This document shows positions 23,812 through 33,059 of a DNA stretch of 64,000 bases, piece by piece. This DNA is from Magicicada septendecula (taxonomy: Eukaryota; Arthropoda; Insecta; Hemiptera; Cicadidae): assembly GCA_034769895.1 (NCBI GenBank), contig CM068367.1, forward strand, positions 348,029,611 to 348,093,610, given 5' to 3'. The translations under genes were made by a program, and so were the position numbers. Position 1 is the first letter of the stretch; the number at the start of each line of letters is the position of its first letter. Under the pieces are notes generated by a model. The model searched no databases. It was not told the DNA's origin and saw only the letters and a program-made list of their open reading frames with translations.

Positions 23812-24702
23812 ATGGATTTCACGTTGCGAGTGACCGCTCAGATGAGGCAGAAGATCCGAAAGTGGATAGCCAGGCAGTCGTTTTACGTCTTAATTCGACC
23901 AGCAATCATAATGTATTCTTTACTAGGTTTCTGTTACTTTTCGGAAATATGTGCTTCAGACGTGCCCAAAGTGAAGTTCAAAATATTTACTAAACGTTCT
24001 GTTATTGTGTTTGCATTTCATTTTATCATAAACGTCTATACATTTCTGCACGCCTTTCGAAATTCTTCACCAGTATACGATGCACTGATTTCTATTGGTG
24101 TCGTTATACTAATGTTAATCTGCCTTTTTTCAGATAGAATGTTAATTTCCGTAATACAGCATATAGAAAAGATAGATAAAAATATGAAAGCAGTGACAAA
24201 CATTAAAAACATAAATGGTACCCGAGTTTTAAGACTGTACGGTTATTATCTGTTAATGATAATGTATCTGACCGGAACAGGATACCATAAAGAGGGAATC
24301 GTATCCTACAGAGTTGCGAGAGTTATATTGTTCTTCATATTACATTTTCATAAGTATCAAGTTCTTATACTATTTGTGTTCCTGTGCGAAGAACTCTGTT
24401 GTCGCTACTACATACTGCAGAGTTTTTGTAAGCGTGTTGTCAAACACAAACGGTACTGGCATCTTGAAGACATACGCGCTCTCCACTCACAACTCACGCT
24501 GCTGAAACAATTGTTGGTCGAGACTTATAGTTTTCGGCTAACCTTCATATTTGTCTATATAACTATGCACAGTATCATAATGATACGTTTTCTCATATAT
24601 GAGAGCAATGTGATTTCCACTCGTGCATTTCTTTACAGATTTATCGTGTACTACTACTGTCTGCATTCCGCTACAACAGCTGCAGAAAATCTAGCCAGAG
24701 CT
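23812..24702 (+). CDS. gustatory receptor-family chemoreceptor, exon 1
   Basis: Exon 1 encodes 297 residues of a multi-pass membrane protein of the insect gustatory receptor family (7tm_7), ligand-gated cation channels of chemosensory neurons. The N-terminus has a cytoplasmic-looking basic segment, then SFYVLIRPAIIMYSLLGF, the usual first block of GRs. Hydrophobic segments lie at about 30-48, 63-82, 91-107, 142-156, 168-191 and 240-263. There is no signal peptide, as expected for this family. The loop HLEDIRALHSQLTLLKQLL at 217-235 and the final TTAAENLARA match the family layout before the last transmembrane segment. A donor GTGAGT follows the codon for Ala297, splitting in phase 0; reading through it would add only VSI and a stop. 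With the exons at 25,337 and 27,250 the protein reaches 350 residues; insect GRs are usually 350-450. The ATG chosen is the first in frame. No stop or frame shift is seen. Confidence 0.85.
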
Positions 24703-25336
24703 GTGAGTATCTAGCAGACTCTGTGGTGGCATAAATATTTAAATCACTTCCAGGTAACTGGAACTAATACAGTTAATTTAATTAAGAAAGTTGTGTTAGT
24801 GGTTATAACCATAAACAGAATTAACACTGTTGCACGCTACTATAGAAAAATTATTCCGATTAGCGCTTTCAAGCTTCACAGCTCATCATCAGATTTTTCC
24901 GATCTGATGATGGAGCTGTGAAGCTTGAAAGCGCTAATCGGAATAATTCTTCTATAGTGGTGTGCAACAGTGTTAATTCTGTTTGTAATTCAGTTAAGAT
25001 TAATACATATATTTAGGTAATCGATACCTGCTTTAAATTTTACTTGTACTCGGTTACTGGAGGACGCTACCGTTTGTTTACTTAAGGCTTAACATGTTTT
25101 TGACGCATTACTTTTAGTTATAATTTAAAAAAAATATATTATTCAACTAACAAGACAGAGTCCCGCATACACAGGTGTAAAGACAGATGGGAGCTCATAC
25201 TGACTAACTAAGTGTTCAAATATGATGCTACAAGCGGATAATATTGAGCCACAAGCGGAGAAATGCCCTTTTATCGTGAGTTCATTACGTAATCTTTTTG
25301 GAAAGAAATGTTTTAAAATTATTTACTTTGTTTCAG
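24703..25336 (+). other. receptor intron 1
   Basis: The intron starts GTGAGT and ends TTTGTTTCAG, both good splice signals, and is phase 0. It contains the long inverted repeat described separately at 24,811-24,986. Confidence 0.75.
24811..24986. repeat. 83-bp near-perfect inverted repeat with hammerhead-like core
   Basis: The arms 24,811-24,893 and 24,903-24,986 are near-exact reverse complements (a handful of differences) around a 9-bp loop, so transcripts of either strand could fold into a very long hairpin. On the + strand the right arm reads CTGATGATGGAGCTGTGAAG then CTTGAAAGCGCTAATC. CTGATGA followed by a potential short stem (AGCT/AGCT) and GAAA resembles a hammerhead ribozyme core of the kind found in Penelope-like elements. 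It lies inside intron 1 of the receptor gene. Confidence 0.8.
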
Positions 25337-25405
25337 AGCAAACTGATAGTGTTATACACGCGACAAATGCAGTTGTCTGGTTTACCTGATAATTACAGAC
25401 TGGAG
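25337..25405 (+). CDS. gustatory receptor exon 2
   Basis: This 69-bp exon encodes 23 residues, SKLIVLYTRQMQLSGLPDNY then RLE. It continues the receptor in phase 0 at both ends, with TTTCAG before it and GTAAGA after it. The segment corresponds to the intracellular stretch before the last transmembrane helix in insect GRs, where small exons with conserved phase-0 introns are usual. Confidence 0.82.
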
Positions 25406-25422
25406 GTAAGAGCAAGACAGAT

Positions 25423-25528
25423 AGACGTAACTATAAACATTGCTTTCTGTGCATCTGCACAAGAATAAATTATGAAGACGTAACTATAAACATTGCTTTC
25501 TGTGCATCTGCACAAGAATAAATTATGA
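25423..25528. repeat. perfect tandem duplication of a 53-bp unit
   Basis: 25,423-25,475 and 25,476-25,528 are identical. The copies begin 18 bp after exon 2 of the receptor, in intron 2. No mismatch suggests a recent event or an assembly artefact. Confidence 0.9.
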
Positions 25529-25586
25529 TTACAGAGAGCTAAAAGAAAGAATGAGATAGAATGTGTAGAGTGCAATAAACCGTGTG

Positions 25587-25587
<1 letters not shown>

Positions 25588-25649
<62 letters not shown>
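25588..25649. repeat. TG/AG compound microsatellite
   Basis: A TG tract passes directly into an AG tract, in intron 2 of the receptor gene. Confidence 0.9.
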
Positions 25650-25652
<3 letters not shown>

Positions 25653-27249
25653 GTTTCTAAATTAAGAGTGATTACCATGGATATCAAAACTAGATTGAAA
25701 TTAGTATTCATTGTCTTTAGTTAATGATACAAAAAAGGATACAAATTCTGTACCAAATTCCTCTTACGGGTGTGGTGGCTGGTCCACAATCTAAGAGGCT
25801 CAGCAAAACCTCAGTGTAAAATCAAAAGCATTACGGTTTTGTTGTAAAAATTTCAATCAATGAAACATCGCATCTTGCTTGCAATGAAAACGCCGAGTGC
25901 CACAGTGACATCTGTTCTGCTTTCACTGTTGTAGCAGTTCTGGAGGGGTTCGTTGCTGAAAATGAATTGCTGAGATAGTTTGGAGATGATAGCGATGTAA
26001 ACGGTTGAACTGCCCCAGATCAGTTTGTATATTTTCTCTGTCGAGCGGTTGAAGTAACCCGAGCTATGTCGACTTTAACCGACCTATAGGTAAACTGGTG
26101 TGCGTCTACTACACGTGACTAATCTATTTCAGACTTGCTGCTTTTGATTAATAATCAATTTTGCGATACACTTTATTTCTGGGTTTTATTTTTGTTTACA
26201 GTGTTAGCTTCAAATACAAAGAAAGGACTTTATAGATTTTCTTTTGAACGCAAGCGTCTGCATTAATGGAAGTATTACCTGTTTTACATTACTATGTTAT
26301 ACAGTATTACTATACTACTATGTTTTATAAATACTATGAATAATACTGGATGTTCTGTGTTGCGTGTGGCGTTCTTTTGTTTGTCCTATATGTCTACTAT
26401 CGGCAATGTAAACAGTTATATTAAAAAAGAAATGAACATTGTGCAGTTCATTTTACAAAATTTGCTTTACCTTCTTTAAGAATTACATCGTAGTATTTGT
26501 TATACTGAATATAATATTAATTTTGCTCAACCGGTTCTCATTAAGAATCGTTTAAACTAATCAAATTACTATCGCTGACATACATTTTTCAGTATGGTAA
26601 AACAGTTTGTATTTACGTTGTAAATTATGAAGTAATGTTGTAAAAATTATGAAGTTAGAAAATTTTAAATTGTAAAATTTTTAATTTTACTAAATGAATA
26701 CGGTACTGAAACCTTTTAAAAACTATTTGCGTTTTTCAAAATTCTTTCATCTCACTGCAATTTTTCAGTGTAAGGCTATTCACGATCTGAAATTAAATCG
26801 ATAAAATTATTACTTCCTACATCATAATCTATACAGAGTTAATTAATAAGAATCTATAGCAAGTCATCCCTTTTATCCTGAAATTACAAGAGGTAATAAC
26901 GATTCGAGTTTTGACCGGGTTAATGAATGACAAAGTCCCAAAGCTACGACTACCTCTGATTACCGGTAGAAAGTGTCACAAGATATTGATTAACAACTAA
27001 GCAAATCAACTGCTAATTTACCTTAACCATAATTTACATTTAACCATATTTTCTTTTCCCATACATTAATTTTTTACTGTTTGAAAGTAAAGTTTTGCCG
27101 TCGTTTGAAGACAGTTCCAAAAAATGTTTGGGCGCTTTAAACTTTAAACTGTGAGGTATGTAGTAATTTAGATAAATGTGTTAAGTCCTTTTTTGGAAAT
27201 ACAAGTATTGCTTACTATACCAATAGATACAGTTGTTGATTACAAATAG
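25650..27249 (+). other. remainder of receptor intron 2
   Basis: A+T-rich DNA with no recognised coding domain. The intron 2 acceptor is ACAAATAG at 27,242-27,249, with a weaker pyrimidine tract than the acceptor of intron 1. Confidence 0.5.
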
Positions 27250-27339
27250 GTAGAATTGTTGGAGACCCAGGTAGCAGCGCTGCCAGCAGATATCTCCCTC
27301 GCCGGATTCTTCAGCATCAACAGAGGTCTCATCTTACAG
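27250..27339 (+). CDS. gustatory receptor exon 3
   Basis: This 90-bp exon encodes 30 residues: VELLETQVAALPADISLAGF then FSINRGLILQ. The GFFSINRGLIL block matches the start of the last transmembrane helix of insect GRs (commonly xGFFxLNxxLL). A donor GTATGC follows in phase 0, at the position where many GR genes have their last intron, just before a terminal exon coding TYhhhhhQF. I could not find that exon by eye in the following 1.5 kb. Reading through instead gives VCYTVICFVHIQIELDMNN and a stop at 27,463-27,465, which could be an unusual terminus. The gene may therefore be complete with a missed exon or truncated by later insertions such as the repeats from 27,720. Confidence 0.78.
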
Positions 27340-27719
27340 GTATGCTATACTGTTATCTGCTTCGTTCACATACAAATAGAATTAGACATGAATAATTTTG
27401 CACCACGTTTATTCAATCAACATTTAAATATTCTGATGTTCATCAAATTTAAATATTCAAAGTAATTGGAACACATGATGCCGTTAGCATATTATTGCAT
27501 ATATTTATTTTTTATGTGACGTAGTATGTTAAGTAACATACCTAAGTAACATGAACTATTATTGTGTGGTGTTGGTGTTTTTAAAGTATGTAAGCTTGAA
27601 AGTAGTCGTAGTTTAAACAGATGAAATCCTTGTTAAAAACTTATACAATAATTTTTTTAATGAAATCAATTCATTATGAAAACGAAATGCGTAGAGGAAT
27701 AAGGACTTGTTTAACTTTT

Positions 27720-27757
27720 TCACACACAGACACACGCGCGCGCGCACACACACACAC
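27720..27757. repeat. CA/CG compound microsatellite
   Basis: CA repeats surround a short CG tract. Confidence 0.9.
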
Positions 27758-27845
27758 TAAAAAACAACTGCACCAAATGACGGTTAATTGTTTTGCCTTA
27801 CACAAAACAATCTTATGGACAACCCAAGTCTTAAATATAGTTTAA

Positions 27846-27924
27846 ACTACTACTACTACTGTACTACTACAACAACAACTACTACTACTACTAACACCAC
27901 CATCACTACTACTAACTATCACTA

Positions 27925-27956
<32 letters not shown>

Positions 27957-27961
27957 ACTAC
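27846..27961. repeat. imperfect CTA/CTG trinucleotide repeat
   Basis: A run of CTA triplets with CAA, ACC and CTG variants. The open frame over it (poly-Tyr/Thr/Cys) is a consequence of the repeat. Confidence 0.9.
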
Positions 27962-28907
27962 CCGCCCAGGGAGTCACACATTGCAAGCCCGAGAGTTTCT
28001 ATCTAGACTCTTGGTTGGTTCAGCTTCATTTGGTTGAGGTCCCTCGATCATATAAATCGTTTGTGCACTTATATGGCAATGGACAAAATGTACGAAAATA
28101 TTACCCCAATTAGCACCCCAGTTTATCTGAGTAAAAAAATTTCTCGAATGCTTGTCCCCGTGGTTCTGGGGGTGGGACTACTACTGCTATTAAGTGAATC
28201 AGATTTGGATATGACGTCTCTTATCAGCACCACTGCAGTTTTTAGTCAGGTGAGATTCAAGAACTGGAACATCTAGAATGTAAAACAATACTGTCGCAGT
28301 TGGATATTGTTACCGGGAGCAGAAAAGTACAGATATGAGTAATCAAAATGTCCAAGCCATACTGTACACTGGGATCCTGTGAGTGACGATGAAGAAATGA
28401 AAAGATCTAAGCGACTTGCAGCGGAGTAAAACACATCCTGGAGCTCGGACGACTAATATACCTCGTCCATCAGAACATTCGAACACCACAGAGCCAACAA
28501 GAGACAAGTCTTAAGGTGATGAAAAATCCCAAAGAAGAGAATAAAAAGGAATCAAAGAGAGATAAAGGATGTTGGAGACAAGTTCTTAACCTGGGGAAAA
28601 TAAAAAAAAGACATAGATATGATAGCTTCGACATAAGAAATGGAACAGGCCCTCATGCGTGGGGACTACAAAAGGAAAAAAATCATGAACAGAAAATACC
28701 AGAGTTCATGATTATCAAGCCTGCGGAAGAAATAACGTACGTACGTAGTAGTTCTACAGGAACTGCGGCAGAAAATCAAGCCAGAAAAAGTAAAAATGAA
28801 CTTGAAGTCAATTTATAAAACATGAAAAAATAGGTGTCCGCTTGGATATAGGGAAGAATAATGAATTCAGAGGAATTTTGAGAAGCCATAAAAGAGGCAA
28901 TAGGAAA
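27962..28907 (+). other. no recognised gene; two unassigned open frames
   Basis: Frames at 28,034-28,276 and 28,516-28,818 (100 codons, rich in Lys and Glu, with IPEFMIIKPAEEITY) match no family I know. The second might be a transposon gag-like remnant or a host exon, and I cannot choose. No poly(A) signal or splice pair settles the matter. Confidence 0.35.
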
Positions 28908-29589
28908 ATATCGGTATGGAGAAACATACATGACTTCCATATTCTAAGATTTATAATCAGAAATATGCTGCCTGCCAAGCACGATATATTTTCTAATATA
29001 TACATAATTTACATTAAAATGAAAAAAATTATAATTTTATTGCCTGGCAATAAAATTATTTTATTTTAACAATTACCATTGTTTGAAAACGTTTAAATGA
29101 ATTTTCATGTACTTTACTCTTGTTAAAACGTAAAAGGTTGCAGGTAAACTACCCCTTTCCCTTAACCGATCTTCAGCAAAATCAAAAGGCCTTGAGTCCT
29201 CTACAATTCAGTGACGTATGCAAAAAATTATTTGATTCTGTTTGAATATGCGGCAGTTACCGTTCGTCATAGAAAATACGCTTGATAAAAAAATGTTGCA
29301 GGTAAACTACCCCTTTCCCTTAACCGATCTTTACTAAAAACAACAGGTCTTGAGTACTCTACAAATCAGGGCTGTATGCAAAAAATTATTTGATTCTGTT
29401 TGAATTTGCGGCAGTTATCGTTTGCCATAGAAAAAAAATCTACAGACAGACACATCGACACACAGACACTTTTCGGAAAACGACTTTTTTCATGTTTTGA
29501 GTGTAGTAGAATCAGAATCTGCAATAATCTCGAACACGATTTTTTTTGCCATCACCATACTTCCATTCCTTAAGGAATATGGAAGTAAA
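28908..29589 (-). mobile_element. Helentron-like non-autonomous element, copy 1
   Basis: Non-coding element in minus orientation with two core repeat units. Its right end (28,908 onward on +) begins ATATCGGTATGGAGAAACAT, where the stem-loop arms GTATGG/CCATAC carry one change, followed by ATGACTTCCATATTCT. Its left end at 29,560-29,589 is the palindrome CTTCCATTCCTTAAGGAATA(TGGAAG), and the TG/TC microsatellite lies beside it at about 29,450-29,470. It abuts copy 2 head to tail with no spacer. Confidence 0.7.
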
Positions 29590-30616
29590 ATATCGGTATG
29601 GAGAACCATACATGACTTCCATATTCTAAGATTTATATTTAAATCTTAATATCGCCTGCCAAGCGCGATGTGTTTTCTCTTATACATGATTTACATTAAA
29701 ATGAAAAAATTTTAATTTTATTGCCTGGCAACAAAATTATTTTATTTTTAACAATTACCATTGTTTGAAAAAGTTTAAATAAATTTTCAAGTACTTTACT
29801 CTTGTTAAAACGTAAAAGGTTGCTGGTAATCTACCCCTTCCCCTTAACCGATCTTCACCAAAATCGAAAGTCCTTGAGTACTCTACAAATCAGGGTTGTA
29901 TCCAAAACATTATTTGATTTTGTTTGAATTTGCGGCTGTTATCGTTTGCCATAGAAAATACCCTTGTTAAAAAAACGTTGCAGGTAAACTACCCCTTTCC
30001 CTCAACCGATCTTCACCAAAAACAATAGGTCTTGAGAACTCTACAACTTAGGGCGGTATGCAAATAATCTTTTGATTCTGTTTGAATTTGCGGCTGTTAT
30101 CGTTTGCCATAGGAAATACCCTTGTTAAAACATAAAACGTTACAGGTAAACTACCCCTTTCCCTTAACCGATCTTTACCAAAAACAATAAATCTTGAGAA
30201 CTCTACAATTCAGGGCTGTATACGAAACATTATTTAATTCTGTTTGAATTTGCGGCTGTTATCGTTTGCCAAAAAAAAATTTCCCTTGATAAAAAAAAAC
30301 CGTTGCTGGTGAACTACTCCTTTCCCTCAACCGATCTTCACCAAAAACAATAGGTCGCGAGTACTCTACAAATTAGGGCTGTATGCAAAAAATTATTTGA
30401 TTCTGTTTGAATTTGCGGCAGTTATCGTTTGCCATAGAAAAAAAATCTACAGACACAGACACACACACACACAGACAGACACACACACACAGACACTTTT
30501 CGGAAAACGACTTTTTTCATGTTTTGAGCGTAGTAGAATCAGAATCTGCAATAATCTCGAACACGATTTTTTTTGCCATCACCATACTTCCATTCCTTAA
30601 GGAATATGGAAGTAAA
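29590..30616 (-). mobile_element. Helentron-like non-autonomous element, copy 2
   Basis: A second minus-orientation copy directly following copy 1. Its right end has the intact stem-loop GTATGGAGAACCATAC; about four to five core units of roughly 160 bp follow, each containing CTTAACCGATCTTCACCAAA-like and GAATTTGCGGC boxes, then a CA/CAGA microsatellite near 30,450-30,495 and the left-end palindrome at 30,586-30,616. Host sequence resumes as AAAACGTATGAC, so the element is preceded by T residues in its own orientation. Confidence 0.75.
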
Positions 30617-32310
30617 AACGTATGACAATATACAGTACCGAAAATTGAAATTCAAGACGGAAATTCAAGAAATCGTGGATGTACCCAGTGCCTTGAAATT
30701 TGGTTTTCCTGACAGTAAATAAAATAGAGAACAATCGTAGTTAACACAAAAGGATAAAAAACTACAATAGTCACTCTTAGCGTAGGCGAAGTGCGCAGTG
30801 TTGTAGAAGCAGAGGAAATAAAAATTGGGCTGGTAAAGTGCAGAGTTAGAAAGAAAACTGTAGTACGATATTGCTTTTTAGGTGTCTTGACTTTGGCCAT
30901 TTTGAAAAGGTGCTAATTTAAGTGCATCACAAGCAGACACAAGGCAAAGAATGCCATGCTGACCCACATTGTATGTTAGAAGTAGTCTTATGGTAGAAGA
31001 AGTAAAGCATATAGGCCTACCTTGCTAGTGTTCTGTCTTTTGGAGAGTTTAAAGATGAAAATTTGAAACAGAAAAGTTAAAGTCCTGCAGGGAAACACGA
31101 GGTTAAGGGAACCAGCCAACTGATAACTTTGGCAAATTTGAGACAGGGAGATCTTATTATTATCAGCGAGCTGCAGGAAAACAGGAGTGGAAATACATGT
31201 TCCTCAGATATTCAGCAAAAAGCAGCTCTGCGGGTGCTAGATGTGCGGGTTCACATAGAAAATAATGGCGCAGGCAAGGGTGAAGGTTAAGAGTGCGATC
31301 AACTAGGGCCTAATTGTTATCTTTCTGCAATCGAACCCATAAGATTCTCTCATGAAAAGATGGCCGATATCGAAGGCGCTTTTTGTTAAAATGAAGGAAA
31401 CCTTATCACCGCAAGAGATTGTAATGCCAAGGCAGTAGAATGGGATATGGGTATGCCAAATTCAAAAGGAAAACGGGAAATGGCATCAAGACTGGCCTTG
31501 CGCCAAGATACAGGAACAACCATCCATTTTTAGTCGACCGGGATAGGCCTTGAACCATTTTAGATATTTTCCACAGAAGGTCCTAGGGTACAGGACAGGC
31601 AGGTGATCGAAGAATCCACGGGCAGGGATCAACAGTACAATACGTTTAATATAATAAAACTTTACATTCAACAATTCAGTAACATTACTTTAACAATTAA
31701 TAAATGTTGATTATATTCAGTGTATAATATAATTAACGTTGTACTTCAGAAAGACTATCAAAATGAATCGTATCTACTATGGATTCAAACACGTTTACAA
31801 CAATTCTGTAAGAAAACTAGCAAAGGCTTGAGGAGGTTTTCAGTGCAACTGCAGGTCGAGATGCAGCGGAAGTGGCAGTCGATGGAGTAATGAAACTTAT
31901 ACGACGAGCATACGAAGAAGTTATCCCTCGCTTATACGTATTACACATAAATATGAGTAATATTTTTATCCAAGATAAAGTATTACGGATAAACATATAA
32001 TTGATCAGTGCACATAGAATAACATTTTCTGAAACTGCAATAGCCAGAATTCTGAATTAATAAAATTGATGAAAGATTAAAAAAATATTACGTATGCTTA
32101 GTTGATAATTATGAATTAATTAGGAAATATAAGTGTAGATTACGAAATTAGTAATTTAACTAAAACTCATTGTTTTTGTTCAGATTATTTTCTATGTGTT
32201 TTTAAAATCCTTCTGTCACAAGGAATTGTATCTCGCTGAAGCGATTATTTCAAATGGGATATAAGTATTTAAAACGGAATGAGTATTTCGTTTGTATGAT
32301 TTTAATAATT
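30617..32310. other. no supported gene
   Basis: Unassigned DNA. Open frames at 30,652-30,900 (-) and 31,486-31,674 (-) have no motif I recognise. The interval 31,050-31,640 is slightly richer in G+C and may hold another decayed element that I cannot identify. Confidence 0.4.
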
Positions 32311-32423
32311 TTTACTTCCATGTTCTGTAAGGAAATATGGTGGTCGCGAAAAAAATCGTGTTCGAGATAAGGGCTAATTCCGATTGTACTACCCTCAAAA
32401 CATGAAGAAAAGTCATTTTCCGA

Positions 32424-32458
<35 letters not shown>

Positions 32459-32780
32459 ATTTTCTCTATGGCGAACGATAACTGCCGCAAATTCAAACAG
32501 AATCAAACGATTTTTTGAATATGTGCCCGAGTTGTAGAGAACTCAAGACCTATTGATTTTGGTGAAGATCGGTTAAGGGGGAGGGGTAGTTTACCGGCAA
32601 CGTTTTACGTTTACCAAGAGTAAAGTATTTGAAAATTCATTTAAACATTTTAAAACAATGTTAATTGTTAAAAATAAAATAGTTTTGTTGCCAGGCAATA
32701 AAATTATAATTTTTTCACTTTAATTTAAATCATCTATGCGTGAAAATATAAATATATCGTTCCTGGCTGGCAAGAATATC
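32311..32780 (+). mobile_element. Helentron-like element, single-unit copy
   Basis: Plus-orientation copy with left end TTACTTCCATGTTCTG (palindrome decayed), a TG microsatellite at 32,426-32,455 and one core unit with GAAGATCGGTTAAGGGGGAG. It continues into the shared post-array segment (TGTTAAAAATAAAATAGTTT, TTGCCAGGCAATAAAATTAT) but lacks the terminal stem-loop. A further shared module follows at 32,826-32,965. Confidence 0.7.
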
Positions 32781-32825
32781 TCAATTATGTAATGTTTACA
32801 TTTCTAAAGTTTTATTATTGTGATT

Positions 32826-32965
32826 ACCGCAATAAAAAGGCAGGCAGGACACACACACACTTCGTGTTATTTCTGGATTGTGTTTATTTTTTTACACGTT
32901 TGCACGTTTTTAAACGGAAAGTGCCGAAATCCACATCAACACATCGCGTGCAAGCTGAAAAGGTG
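32826..32965 (+). repeat. module shared with 56,344-56,490
   Basis: About 140 bp recurs downstream of two tandem-repeat elements, here and at 56,344. Both copies contain CAATAAAAAGGCAGG, GTTATTTCTGG, GTTTGCACG and AAAGTGCCGAAA, and end near GAAAA. This suggests some elements carry an extra right-hand module or inserted next to an older repeat. Confidence 0.7.
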
Positions 32966-33059
32966 TCCAGCGTTTACAGAGATTTGCTTCCTGTGGATCG
33001 CTGGCCAGTGTAACTGCAAGTGTTTACAGAGGAACGGTTCATAGACAGACTTTTTGTCT

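Noticed and set aside
24703-24714. Receptor ending at VSI after exon 1
   Set aside because: The GTGAGT donor in phase 0 and the matching exon at 25,337 make a spliced product far more likely than a 300-residue protein lacking the last helix.
28516-28818. 100-codon Lys/Glu-rich frame
   Set aside because: No recognisable motif, no splice or poly(A) support. Kept only as a mention in the region description.
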